A stretch of 64,000 bases of DNA from an uncultured Flavobacteriaceae bacterium (lineage in GTDB: Bacteria > Bacteroidota > Bacteroidia > Flavobacteriales > Flavobacteriaceae): assembly GCA_913065125.1 (NCBI GenBank), contig CAJYAG010000004.1:62001-126000 (forward strand). The letters are read 5' to 3'. The translations under genes and the position numbers were made by a program. The notes under the pieces were generated by a model. It had not been told where the DNA came from and searched no databases. It was given only the letters and a program-made list of their open reading frames with translations. Below, piece by piece: positions 42,635 through 50,259 of this stretch (its first letter is position 1; every line of letters starts with the position of its first letter).

Positions 42635-43404
42635 TTTAAATCGTCTTTTATTTTTTCTATCAATTCGCTGTAATCAGAATACAAATCAAAAGTGCCATCT
42701 TTTATATAAGAAATTTCTCCAGTTTCTTCTGAAACCAATAAACACAAAGCATCCGTTTTTTCTGTAACACCAATTGCTGCTTTATGACGTAAGCCAAAAC
42801 GAGCAGGAATTTTTTCATTAGATAAAGGTAAAACCACGCGAGTTGCCACAATAAAATTATCTCTAATTACAGTTGCTCCATCGTGTAATGGACTGTTTTT
42901 ATAAAAAATACTTTCTATAATGGCTTCGTTTACAGCAGCATTCATTTTATCTCCGTTATTTGCTAAAAAATCTAAGTTGTTTGTACGTTCGATAACAATT
43001 AAAGCACCTGTCTTTGTTTTTGATAATTTGATGCACGAATTTACAATTGTATCTACATCCGTTTCAGATTCAATTTCTGATTTTAAGAATTTTAATTGTT
43101 TTAAAAAACTTCTTTTTGATGAGAAATTCGTCGTTCCTATCATTAATAAAAACTTTCTAATTTCTTGTTGAAACACAATGATTAATGCAATAACTCCACC
43201 ACTTAATAAATAGCCTAAAATTCCACTCAACATTTCCATTTTTAAGGCTTGTGTTATTTTCCAAATTAAGAAAATAAGTGCAATTCCAATAAAAATATTA
43301 ATAGCAACAGTACCTTTTAAAAGTTTGTAGATGTAGTACAATAATGCAGCAACTAGAAGAATATCTAGAATGTCTAAAATAGAAAAATCAATAAAGTCTA
43401 ACAT
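42631..43404 (-). CDS. Diadenylate cyclase, CdaA type
   Basis: This membrane-anchored enzyme makes cyclic di-AMP from two ATP. The 257-residue protein has three N-terminal helices (about residues 10-80) and a DAC domain with the DGA motif (175-177, SPLHDGATVI) and a second motif LRHKAAIG (205-212). In the well-studied enzymes the second motif is RHR; here the last position is Lys, a conservative change. It lies downstream of folP and a LOG gene on the same strand, as often in Bacteroidota. Cyclic di-AMP typically controls potassium and osmotic balance. Confidence 0.88.
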   Translation of the reverse strand: MLDFIDFSILDILDILLVAALLYYIYKLLKGTVAINIFIGIALIFLIWKITQALKMEMLSGILGYLLSGGVIALIIVFQQEIRKFLLMIGTTNFSSKRSFLKQLKFLKSEIESETDVDTIVNSCIKLSKTKTGALIVIERTNNLDFLANNGDKMNAAVNEAIIESIFYKNSPLHDGATVIRDNFIVATRVVLPLSNEKIPARFGLRHKAAIGVTEKTDALCLLVSEETGEISYIKDGTFDLYSDYSELIEKIKDDLN

Positions 43405-43484
43405 TAGTTTTTTGTTGCTTTAACTGTAAAAATAGGAATAATTATGCAACATTCTAAAGATTCAATTTTTTCTTTTAAAGAAAC

Positions 43485-43676
43485 TGTCATTCCGAATGCT
43501 ACTGAAATCAAAATGTATTTTGATTGAAAGCATCTAGCGAAGCTAACGAAGTGGAATCTTGCAAATTGTCCTTGTCATTTTGAGTGAAATGAAATGGAAT
43601 CGAAAAACCTCATAAAAGTAGTACTGAGTTTTGTGAGATTTCTCAATCGTTTAAAAAACCTCATTTCGAAATGACA
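43485..43676. repeat. Intergenic element with inverted TGTCATTTCGAA ends
   Basis: The 323-base gap between cdaA and folP holds this element. TGTCATTCCGAA (43485-43496) and TTCGAAATGACA (43665-43676) are inverted (11 of 12). Internal TGTCATTTTGAG (43574) and TAGCGAAGCTAACGAAG resemble other repeats in the window. No reading frame or promoter with both boxes was seen. The rest of the gap shows nothing recognisable. Confidence 0.65.
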
Positions 43677-43727
43677 TTCGTTTTGTTATTCAGAGCCTAA
43701 CTGTCATTAAAGTAGTGGGGATTTTTT

Positions 43728-44555
43728 TTAATTTTGTTGTAGTTGCGCAACAATTTTAATTGCTTCGATTGCTTCTTTTACATCGTGAACTCTAAGAATG
43801 TTTGCGCCATTTAATAAAGCAATTGTATTTGCAGAAGTAGTTGCGTTTAATGCCAATTGAGGTGTGATTTCTAGCGGTTTGTATAACATCGATTTTCTAG
43901 AAATTCCAACTAAAATTGGCGCGTCTAAGTTTTTAAAAAGTGCTAAATTCTTCAATAATTCGTAATTGTGCTCGATGGTTTTGCCAAAACCAAAACCAAC
44001 ATCAATAAGTACATCGTTTACTTTTAATTGATGCAATTTAAAAAGCTGCTCCGCAAAAAATGAAATTACTTCTTTCGTTACATCTTCATATGTTGGATTT
44101 TTTTGCATGTTTTGTGGCGTGCCGAGCATGTGCATTATAATGTACGGAACTTGTAAATCAGCAACAGTTTTAAACATATTCTCATCCATTTTTCCACCAG
44201 AAATATCGTTGATCATTGCTGCGCCAGCTTCAACTGTTTTTTTAGCGACGTTACTTCTAAAAGTATCCACAGAAATAATAATTTCAGGAAAATGATGCAC
44301 TAATAATTTTATAATTGGTACAATTCGTTGCAATTCTTCTTCTTCAGAAATATGTATTGCACCAGGTCTTGAAGAATAGGCGCCAACATCTATAAATGTT
44401 GCACCTTCAGAAAGCATTTTTTCTACTTTCTGTAAAATGTCAGATTCGTTTTTATACGATCCGCCATCAAAGAAAGAATCTGGCGTAATATTTAAAATTC
44501 CCATCACTTTTGGAGAGGAAATATCAATCAGTTTGTGGTTACAATTTATAGTCAT
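43728..44555 (-). CDS. folP: Dihydropteroate synthase
   Basis: This 275-residue cytosolic folate enzyme condenses dihydropterin diphosphate with p-aminobenzoate and is the sulfonamide target. Motifs are MGILNITPDSFFDGG (pterin side, residues 19-33), DVGAYSSRPGA, SVDTFRSNVA, NDISGG and DVGFGFGK, then GISRKSM. It starts one base after the LOG-family gene and is separated from cdaA by a repeat-filled gap. The LOG-folP-cdaA order on one strand suggests a shared operon, although the repeat may weaken read-through. Confidence 0.93.
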   Translation of the reverse strand: MTINCNHKLIDISSPKVMGILNITPDSFFDGGSYKNESDILQKVEKMLSEGATFIDVGAYSSRPGAIHISEEEELQRIVPIIKLLVHHFPEIIISVDTFRSNVAKKTVEAGAAMINDISGGKMDENMFKTVADLQVPYIIMHMLGTPQNMQKNPTYEDVTKEVISFFAEQLFKLHQLKVNDVLIDVGFGFGKTIEHNYELLKNLALFKNLDAPILVGISRKSMLYKPLEITPQLALNATTSANTIALLNGANILRVHDVKEAIEAIKIVAQLQQN

Positions 44556-44556
44556 T

Positions 44557-45141
44557 TTAGTGAACTACTTTATTAATTACGTGCGTTTTTTCTGGAGCTT
44601 TATAGGCGTACATTTTTGCTAACAAACCATCAACAGTTGTATCTACCAATAACAATTCTCGGTTTTGTGGTTTTAAATATCCTTCTTTAACCATCACATC
44701 TAATTGTTGTAATGTGTGATCAAAAAAACTATTTACATTTAAAATACCGATTGGTTTTTGCTCGATGTTTAATTGCCCTAAAGTCAATGCTTCAAACAAT
44801 TCATCCAAAGTTCCAAATCCGCCAGGCAACGTAATATATCCATCAACCAATTTGCTCATAATTACTTTGCGTTCGCTCATTTTTTTGGTGATGATCAGCT
44901 CAGTAACTTCCCTGTGAACCACTTCTTCTTTTTCTAGTAATTTCGGAATCACACCAATAACATTTCCTTTTTCAGCAAGAATTGTATCTGCAATAATTCC
45001 CATCATTCCAATTTTTCCGCCGCCATAAACCATTGCAATATTGTTTTTTACAAATGCTTTTCCTAATTCAATGGCTGCTTCTTTATAAACTGTATTAAAC
45101 CCACTACTAGAACCGCAAAAAACAACTATTTTTTTCATCAA
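44557..45141 (-). CDS. LOG family protein (cytokinin riboside monophosphate phosphoribohydrolase-like)
   Basis: This 194-residue Rossmann protein carries MVYGGGKIGMMG and the active-site motif PGGFGTLDELFE, which matches the LOG signature PGGxGTxxE. LOG enzymes cleave nucleoside 5'-monophosphates, releasing the base; in non-plant bacteria they probably act in nucleotide clean-up. It begins the LOG-folP-cdaA series. The start ATG gives the usual N-terminus MKKIVVFCGSSSG. Confidence 0.87.
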   Translation of the reverse strand: MMKKIVVFCGSSSGFNTVYKEAAIELGKAFVKNNIAMVYGGGKIGMMGIIADTILAEKGNVIGVIPKLLEKEEVVHREVTELIITKKMSERKVIMSKLVDGYITLPGGFGTLDELFEALTLGQLNIEQKPIGILNVNSFFDHTLQQLDVMVKEGYLKPQNRELLLVDTTVDGLLAKMYAYKAPEKTHVINKVVH

Positions 45142-45274
45142 AGAGATTTGTAAAATTCATGGTAAAAATAAACGAAAAGGAGGTAAGATTTACTATTTTT
45201 ACGGAGATATCAGAAAAAAAATAAATGAAAAGCAATCTAAGATTGTTTTTACGAAAATACTTTATTTAAGATTT

Positions 45275-45811
45275 ATGCAGAATACGTCGAAACAATACAA
45301 TGCAGTTGTAGAAGAATGTAGAAGTTTGTTCATTAAAAAAATGAGCGATTATGGTAGCGCATGGCGAATTTTACGTTTACCATCGTTAACAGATCAGATT
45401 TTTATAAAAGCGCAACGAATTCGTCAATTGCAAGAAAATGCTGTCAGAAAAGTTGATGAAGGTGAGCGAGGTGAGTTTATCGGAATTATTAATTATTGTG
45501 TAATGGCGTTGATTCAAATTGAATTAGGAGTTGTTGAAAATCCAGATGTATCTACAGATGAAGCAACAGAATTGTACGACAAACACATTGCGATTACCAA
45601 AGAATTGATGGAAAATAAAAACCACGATTATGGTGAAGCTTGGCGAGATATGCGAATTTCTAGTTTAACAGATTTGATTTTGCAAAAATTATTACGAGTT
45701 AAAACAATTGAAAATAATAAAGGAAAAACATTGGTTTCTGAAGGAATTGATGCTAATTATCAAGACATGATTAATTATGCTGTTTTTGCGATGATTCATA
45801 TGGGGAAATAA
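45275..45811 (+). CDS. DUF1599 family protein with internal duplication
   Basis: This 178-residue cytosolic protein consists of two similar halves: KMSDYGSAWRILRLPSLTDQ (about residues 22-41) and NKNHDYGEAWRDMRISSLTD (about 113-132). Each is followed by a helix with lysines and arginines. DUF1599 proteins are conserved in Bacteroidota beside folate and nucleotide genes and have been linked to nucleotide-binding folds; the function is unknown. The paired DYG-AW motifs suggest two equivalent sites. It is divergent from the LOG-folP-cdaA genes. Confidence 0.8.
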   Translation: MQNTSKQYNAVVEECRSLFIKKMSDYGSAWRILRLPSLTDQIFIKAQRIRQLQENAVRKVDEGERGEFIGIINYCVMALIQIELGVVENPDVSTDEATELYDKHIAITKELMENKNHDYGEAWRDMRISSLTDLILQKLLRVKTIENNKGKTLVSEGIDANYQDMINYAVFAMIHMGK

Positions 45812-45900
45812 GTTGCAAAGTTTTAGAGCTGCAAAGGTTCAAAGTGGCAAAGTTGCAGAGTGAAAAAGTTTTGTCATTGCGAGGAACGAAGCAATCTTTA
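45812..45900. repeat. Degenerate GCAAAG direct repeats and TGTCATTGCGA repeat
   Basis: The gap contains short direct repeats (TTGCAAAG, CTGCAAAG, GGCAAAGTTGC) and the repeat start TGTCATTGCGA at 45872-45882, followed by GGAACGAAGCAATC. No gene. The repeats resemble those at 48075-48130. Confidence 0.55.
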
Positions 45901-45930
45901 TAAGAAGTAAAAGAATAAATTAAATAAAAA

Positions 45931-46896
45931 ATGAAACTACTAGTACACATTTCAAGAATCTTTGTCGGAGCGATGTTTGTTTTTTCTGGCTTTGTAAAAT
46001 TGGTAGATCCAATAGGTTCTCAATACAAATTCGAAGAATATTTTAGTCAAAGTGTGTTGGATATGGAATATTTAATTCCGTATGCATTGGCATTTTCTAT
46101 CATCTTAATTCTAGCAGAAATTATGCTAGGAATTATACTCTTATTAGGTTGTAGAGCAAAAATAACCTTATGGAGTTTACTTGTTTTATCAACCATATTC
46201 TTATTCTTAACTTGGTATTCGGCATATTATAACAAAGTAACAGATTGCGGTTGTTTTGGTGATGCAATTACATTAACACCTTGGGAAACGTTCTACAAAA
46301 ACATCCTTCTAATCGCATTAATTCTCTTAATGATTTTTAGACTAAAAGACATCAAACCTATCTTTTCTGTAAAGGTTTCACAAGTACTTACCATTTTGTC
46401 GTTGGTTTCGTTTTTATACATCACGTATCACGTGTTGGTACATTTGCCAATTATCGATTTTAGAGCGTATGCAGTTGGAAATAACATTCAAGAAGGGATG
46501 AAATACAAAGATGATGGCGAACTTCCTAAAATTCATGATTTTTATTTAGAAGATGCACAAGCAGATTTAGCGCCAGAAATTTTAGAAGAAGAAAAAGTGT
46601 TGTTAATTATTGTTCATACGTTGGAGAAAGCTGATACAAACGGATTTAAAACCATCAAAGAAATAGCAGACAAAGCCATTGCGAAAGGATATTCGGTTTA
46701 CGGAGCATCCGCATCGTTTACAGACGAGTTGTTATTAGCAAAAGAAAAATACGAATTGCCTTTTGATTTTCTGTTTTGTGACGGAATCACATTAAAAACA
46801 ATGGTAAGAGCAAATCCAGGAATTATGATGTTGCAAAAAGGAACCATCATGGGAAAATGGAATTGGTCTGATGCAGATGAAATAATCTTAAAATAA
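45931..46896 (+). CDS. BT_3928-family DoxX-like membrane protein
   Basis: This 321-residue protein has four N-terminal membrane helices typical of DoxX/MauE-like domains (residues 1-175; RIFVGAMFVFSGFVKLVDP marks the start). A CGCFGD motif lies in the second loop, and a C-terminal domain with thioredoxin-like character but no CxxC follows. BT_3928-like proteins are conserved in Bacteroidota; the role is unknown, perhaps in periplasmic redox. It is followed one base later by crcB. Confidence 0.78.
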   Translation: MKLLVHISRIFVGAMFVFSGFVKLVDPIGSQYKFEEYFSQSVLDMEYLIPYALAFSIILILAEIMLGIILLLGCRAKITLWSLLVLSTIFLFLTWYSAYYNKVTDCGCFGDAITLTPWETFYKNILLIALILLMIFRLKDIKPIFSVKVSQVLTILSLVSFLYITYHVLVHLPIIDFRAYAVGNNIQEGMKYKDDGELPKIHDFYLEDAQADLAPEILEEEKVLLIIVHTLEKADTNGFKTIKEIADKAIAKGYSVYGASASFTDELLLAKEKYELPFDFLFCDGITLKTMVRANPGIMMLQKGTIMGKWNWSDADEIILK

Positions 46897-46897
46897 G

Positions 46898-47263
46898 ATG
46901 AAACAATTACTACTTGTTTTTATTGGTGGCGGATTTGGAAGCGCATTGCGTTTTTTGTTTGGAAAATTCCTAAACAATTCTGAAACTGGAATTCCGTACG
47001 GAACATTCTTAGCCAATATTATCGGTAGTTTATTCATCGGAATTATTTTAGGCTACGCAGCAAAAAGTGATGCATTAACAGAAAATCACACCTTGTTGTT
47101 AGCAACAGGATTTTGTGGTGGTTTTACAACCTTTTCAACCTTTGCTTATGAAAATCATGTGTTTTTAAAATCTGGAGATTTTACAAGCTTTGCTTTTTAC
47201 ACAATCGCCAGTTTTGTAGTCGGATTTTTAGCTGTTTTTGCAGGGATTTATATTGTAAAATAG
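46898..47263 (+). CDS. crcB: CrcB/Fluc fluoride channel
   Basis: This small 121-residue membrane protein has four helices and the family motifs GGGFGSALRFLFGKFLN, GTFLANIIGS and GFCGGFTTFSTFAYE. It exports fluoride as a dual-topology dimer. It starts one base after the BT_3928 gene. No fluoride riboswitch is seen in front of it, so control appears different from the many crcB genes with that element. Confidence 0.88.
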   Translation: MKQLLLVFIGGGFGSALRFLFGKFLNNSETGIPYGTFLANIIGSLFIGIILGYAAKSDALTENHTLLLATGFCGGFTTFSTFAYENHVFLKSGDFTSFAFYTIASFVVGFLAVFAGIYIVK

Positions 47264-47293
47264 ATAGTGTCTCGATACAAATTAGAGTTTAAA

Positions 47294-47340
47294 TGTCATT
47301 TCGACAGAGAGAAGAATGAACGACGAGAAATCTCATTAGT
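47294..47340. repeat. TGTCATTTCGA-family repeat
   Basis: TGTCATTTCGA at 47294-47304 is followed by CAGAGAGAAG and CGACGAGAAATCTC, a diverged copy of the dispersed repeat family. It lies between crcB and the crotonase gene. Confidence 0.55.
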
Positions 47341-47366
47341 TGAGTTCGTCAAATAATAAATAGAAA

Positions 47367-48068
47367 ATGAACGAAGTAGTACAGTATAAAAGTGAAGAAA
47401 AGTATGCAATAATTACCATTGTAAACGGAAAAGCAAATGCTATTTCTCATGAAGTCATAAAAGGTTTAAATGCTAGTTTAGACAAAGCTCTAGAAGAAAA
47501 TAAAATTGTTATTCTAACCGGTCAATCAGAAATTTTTTCTGCTGGATTCGATTTAAAAGTAATGACAAAATCACCTGAATCTGCAAAAGAATTGGTTACA
47601 AAAGGATCGCGATTGTCATTGCGAATGTTATCTTTTCCAAAACCAATTATTGTTGCTTGTTCTGGTCATGCAATTGCAAAAGGCGGATTTTTATTATTGT
47701 CTGCAGATTATAGAATTGGAGTAGAAGGCGATTTTAAAATCGGCTTAAACGAAGTGATGATTGGTATGACAATGCATCACGCCGGAATTGCGATTGCCAA
47801 AGCTAGATTAGCGCCAATTTTTCTAGATAGAAGTGTTAATAATTCTGAAATATACAACCCTAAAGATGCCATAAAAGCTGGATTTTTAGATGTAATCGTT
47901 CCAGAGAATCAATTATTGCCAACGGCAATTAACGTTGCTAAAATGTTCTGTCAATTAAATGAAAAAGCACATGCAGCAACAAAAATAAAAGTGAGAAAAC
48001 CACATTTAGAAGCTATTGAAAAAGCAATTGAATTAGATTTACAAGAAGAAATTTCTATCAATCCTTGA
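47367..48068 (+). CDS. Crotonase/enoyl-CoA hydratase family protein
   Basis: This 233-residue cytosolic protein has the crotonase fold with SAGFDLKVMTKSPES (oxyanion-hole strand) and CSGHAIAKGGFLLLSADYRI. The classical catalytic glutamate position in GEE/GxxE hydratases is not clearly kept; MIGMTMHHAGIAIAKARL occurs instead, as in some crotonase-like hydrolases. Substrate is a CoA thioester, but hydratase activity is uncertain. It stands alone between two repeat-containing gaps. Confidence 0.78.
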   Translation: MNEVVQYKSEEKYAIITIVNGKANAISHEVIKGLNASLDKALEENKIVILTGQSEIFSAGFDLKVMTKSPESAKELVTKGSRLSLRMLSFPKPIIVACSGHAIAKGGFLLLSADYRIGVEGDFKIGLNEVMIGMTMHHAGIAIAKARLAPIFLDRSVNNSEIYNPKDAIKAGFLDVIVPENQLLPTAINVAKMFCQLNEKAHAATKIKVRKPHLEAIEKAIELDLQEEISINP

Positions 48069-48074
48069 TGCTTT

Positions 48075-48135
48075 TGTCATTGCGAATGAAATGAAGCAAT
48101 CTCTTAAAAGATTTCTCGATTCCGCTCAAAATAAC
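48075..48135. repeat. TGTCATTGCGA-family repeat
   Basis: TGTCATTGCGA (48075-48085) is followed by ATGAAATGAAGCAATCTC and AGATTTCTCGATTCCGCTC, with partly inverted segments. It lies between the convergent crotonase and DUF1684 genes and may form a hairpin. Confidence 0.55.
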
Positions 48136-48140
48136 AGAAA

Positions 48141-48758
48141 CTACTCTTTTTTATAGTTTTTAGCTCCTGCTAAAATTGCTACTGTTAACGTATTTTCTTC
48201 TGGTGTTAACGGACAAGAAAATGTTTCGTTGTACGCACAATACGGATTGTAAGCTTTATTAAAATCTAGTATAATTGTTCCATCTGGATTTTCATCCGTC
48301 GTTAAAACATCCAAATACCGTCCGCCGCCATAAGATTCTTTTCCGCTTGTTTTATCGGTAAAAGGCATAAATAAATAATCAATGTATTGTGGGTCTCTAT
48401 CTAAATCTTTATTCTGATAAATCGGGATTTTCTGTTCTATTCCGTCTAGCGTAAAAGTTACTGTTCCGTATTTTATATACAAAGGTTTTCTATCTGTAGT
48501 TGTAGTCATTTCAAAAATCGGAGCATCCACTGTTTTTTCTAATTTTGCAACAACTCTGTATTTTTTATCAATCGGATAAAAATCTAACTTTTTAAAGGTT
48601 TTTAAATCCTCTTTTGTCAACGGAGATTTACTATCATCATGAAATTTTAAATTCTCTTCGTATCGATAATCTTCCATTTTTTTAAGATAATTATCTTTTG
48701 GTGTTTCATTACAAGAAATAAGAATGCATAAAAGGAAAAGGGAAATAAGCTTATTCAT
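48141..48758 (-). CDS. DUF1684 lipoprotein
   Basis: This 205-residue lipoprotein has a signal with lipobox LCILISC (Cys16). The DUF1684 hallmarks are LDFYPIDKKYRVVAKLEK near residue 80, GGRYLDVLTT and the C-terminal NPYCAYNETFSCPLTPEEN. The invariant tyrosine/cysteine region suggests a metal- or ligand-binding pocket. The function is unknown. It is divergent from the MFS transporter and its leader. Confidence 0.85.
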   Translation of the reverse strand: MNKLISLFLLCILISCNETPKDNYLKKMEDYRYEENLKFHDDSKSPLTKEDLKTFKKLDFYPIDKKYRVVAKLEKTVDAPIFEMTTTTDRKPLYIKYGTVTFTLDGIEQKIPIYQNKDLDRDPQYIDYLFMPFTDKTSGKESYGGGRYLDVLTTDENPDGTIILDFNKAYNPYCAYNETFSCPLTPEENTLTVAILAGAKNYKKE

Positions 48759-48835
48759 AAAAGAAATAATTTAAAAAATAAAAATACAATTTTTACAATT
48801 ATTTATGTAGTTTTGAAACATCAAATAAAATTAAA

Positions 48836-48910
48836 ATGAGAATTGTCAATACATTTACGTATAAGAAGTCGATTAAAAATCGAAAAAGTCGAACGTCAAT
48901 TGTATTGTAA
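48836..48910 (+). CDS. Leader peptide upstream of the MFS transporter
   Basis: A 24-codon frame starts at ATG 48836 after an AT-rich region (TAAAATTAAAATG). It encodes a basic peptide with Arg, Lys, Ser and Thr (TFTYKKSIKNRKSRTSIVL). Its TAA overlaps the next ATG (48910) by one base; that frame is only four codons (MIST). The frame covers both RNA segments that can pair with the downstream terminator. A leader role is inferred from this geometry; no homology is claimed. Confidence 0.45.
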   Translation: MRIVNTFTYKKSIKNRKSRTSIVL

Positions 48911-48942
48911 TGATATCAACATAAATTATTACTATCATAATG

Positions 48943-48968
48943 AGTCCGACTTCACCGTCGGACTTTTT
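48943..48968 (+). terminator. Leader terminator (attenuator) before the MFS gene
   Basis: The perfect 8-bp stem AGTCCGAC/GTCGGACT with a 6-base loop TTCACC is followed by TTTT. It is GC-rich for this genome and lies 29 bases before the MFS ATG at 48997, so it would block expression unless an antiterminator forms. Confidence 0.75.
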
Positions 48969-48996
48969 ATTTTTATACACATCAACAACCAAAAAA

Positions 48997-50208
48997 ATGA
49001 AAAAATTATACTTTAATTACCTCGATACTTTTAGAGGACTCTCTAAAGAGGTTTGGTGGTTAGCGTTGATTACGTTAATCAACAGAGCCGGAACAATGGT
49101 AATTCCGTTTTTGTCTTTGTATTTGACAAAAAGCTTAGAATTTACTTTGGCTGATGTTGGTTGGATTATGTCTTTCTTCGGGTTAGGTTCTGTGGTTGGT
49201 TCTTGGATTGGCGGAAAATTAACGGATAAATTTGGGTATTATAAAGTGATGTTTTTTAGTTTGATAGGAACTGGAATTGCATTTGTTGCCATGCAGTTTG
49301 TTACCACCTTTGTTGGTTTTTGTTCAGGTATTTTTGGATTGATGATAATTGCAGATTCTTTTAGACCCGCAATGTTTGTTGCGTTGAGTTCGTATAGCAA
49401 ACTAGAAAATAAAACGCGTTCTGTTACTTTAATTCGTTTGGCAATTAATTTAGGTTTTTCTGCGGGACCTGCAATTGGAGGTTTAATTATTGCATCTATT
49501 GGATATTCTGGATTGTTTTGGATTGATGGTATTACATGTTTTTTAGCAGGAATTTTATTGCTACAAGTTTTAAATCCGAAAAAATCAAAAGTATTGGATG
49601 AATCAAAAGCAGAAAATCCAATTTCTGCGTATTCTGATAAAGCATTTTGGATTTTTCTAATCGGAATGATGTTGTTTGGCGCTGTGTTTTTACAATATTT
49701 TTCTACGATGCCTTTGTATTACAGTGAAATTCATTTTTTATCAGAACAAGAAATTGGTTTGCTTTTAGGTATGAACGGTTTTGTCATCTTTGTTTTAGAA
49801 ATGCCATTGATAAAATGGTTAGAAAATTCAAAATTCACAAAAGTAGGATTGATGTTGTTTGGCGGAATATTAACTGCTATAAGTTTTGTTGTATTGCTAA
49901 TTTCTACTTGGACTGGAGTTTTAATTATCGGAATGTTTTTAATGACCATCGGAGAAATGATTGCTTTTCCGTTTTCAAACGCATTTGCAATGGAGCGTGC
50001 TAAAAAAGGAAAGCAAGGAGAATATATGGCCTTGTATAGCATTGCGTTTTCTTTTGCACATATTTTTAGTCATAATTCTGGAATGCATTTAGTAAGTGCA
50101 GTTGGCTTTGACACAACTTGGGTTATTGTAACAGGAGTTGCCGCACTTGCCGTATTCTTTATGTTTCTATTAACACGAATGTTAAAAAAAGAAGAAATTA
50201 TGGAATAA
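48997..50208 (+). CDS. MFS transporter (MDR-like)
   Basis: I chose the ATG at 48997 (MKKLYFNYLDTFRGLS) rather than 48940, because the earlier start lies at the base of the terminator hairpin and adds residues unlike a transporter N-terminus. The protein has 403 residues and twelve membrane helices. The MFS motif A-like GGKLTDKFGYYKVM and RPAMFVALSSYS are typical of YdeE/MdtH-like drug exporters. Expression is probably governed by the attenuator-like leader. The exported compound is unknown; an antibiotic or amino-acid derivative is possible. Confidence 0.82.
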   Translation: MKKLYFNYLDTFRGLSKEVWWLALITLINRAGTMVIPFLSLYLTKSLEFTLADVGWIMSFFGLGSVVGSWIGGKLTDKFGYYKVMFFSLIGTGIAFVAMQFVTTFVGFCSGIFGLMIIADSFRPAMFVALSSYSKLENKTRSVTLIRLAINLGFSAGPAIGGLIIASIGYSGLFWIDGITCFLAGILLLQVLNPKKSKVLDESKAENPISAYSDKAFWIFLIGMMLFGAVFLQYFSTMPLYYSEIHFLSEQEIGLLLGMNGFVIFVLEMPLIKWLENSKFTKVGLMLFGGILTAISFVVLLISTWTGVLIIGMFLMTIGEMIAFPFSNAFAMERAKKGKQGEYMALYSIAFSFAHIFSHNSGMHLVSAVGFDTTWVIVTGVAALAVFFMFLLTRMLKKEEIME

Positions 50209-50239
50209 AAAAGAGCACTGAAAAATCAGTGCTTTTTTT
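50209..50239 (+). terminator. Terminator after the MFS gene
   Basis: GCACTGA and TCAGTGC close a 4-base loop AAAA, followed by seven T's, with A run before. It lies between convergent MFS and S15 hydrolase genes and could work in both directions. Confidence 0.8.
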
Positions 50240-50259
50240 ATAGAATTTTAAGTAAAGAA

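Larger units (their letters stand above)
48808..48970 (+). promoter_or_regulatory. Attenuator-like leader of the MFS transporter gene
   Basis: A -7 box TAGTTTTG (48808-48815) precedes a short leader ORF (48836-48910). A terminator hairpin AGTCCGAC-TTCACC-GTCGGACT (48943-48964) ends in a T run. Two upstream segments can compete with it: GAAGTCG (48865-48871) pairs with CGACTTC (48947-48953), and AAAAAGTC (48883-48890) pairs with GACTTTTT (48961-48968). This is the layout of translation-dependent attenuation. Which signal stalls the ribosome is unknown. Confidence 0.6.

Noticed and set aside
46700..46897. Fluoride riboswitch before crcB
   Set aside because: crcB starts one base after the preceding gene, and no riboswitch fold was seen in the upstream coding region.
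48940..48996. Longer MFS protein starting at 48940
   Set aside because: The first 19 codons lie across the terminator hairpin and T run, and do not look like a transporter N-terminus; the ATG at 48997 is better.
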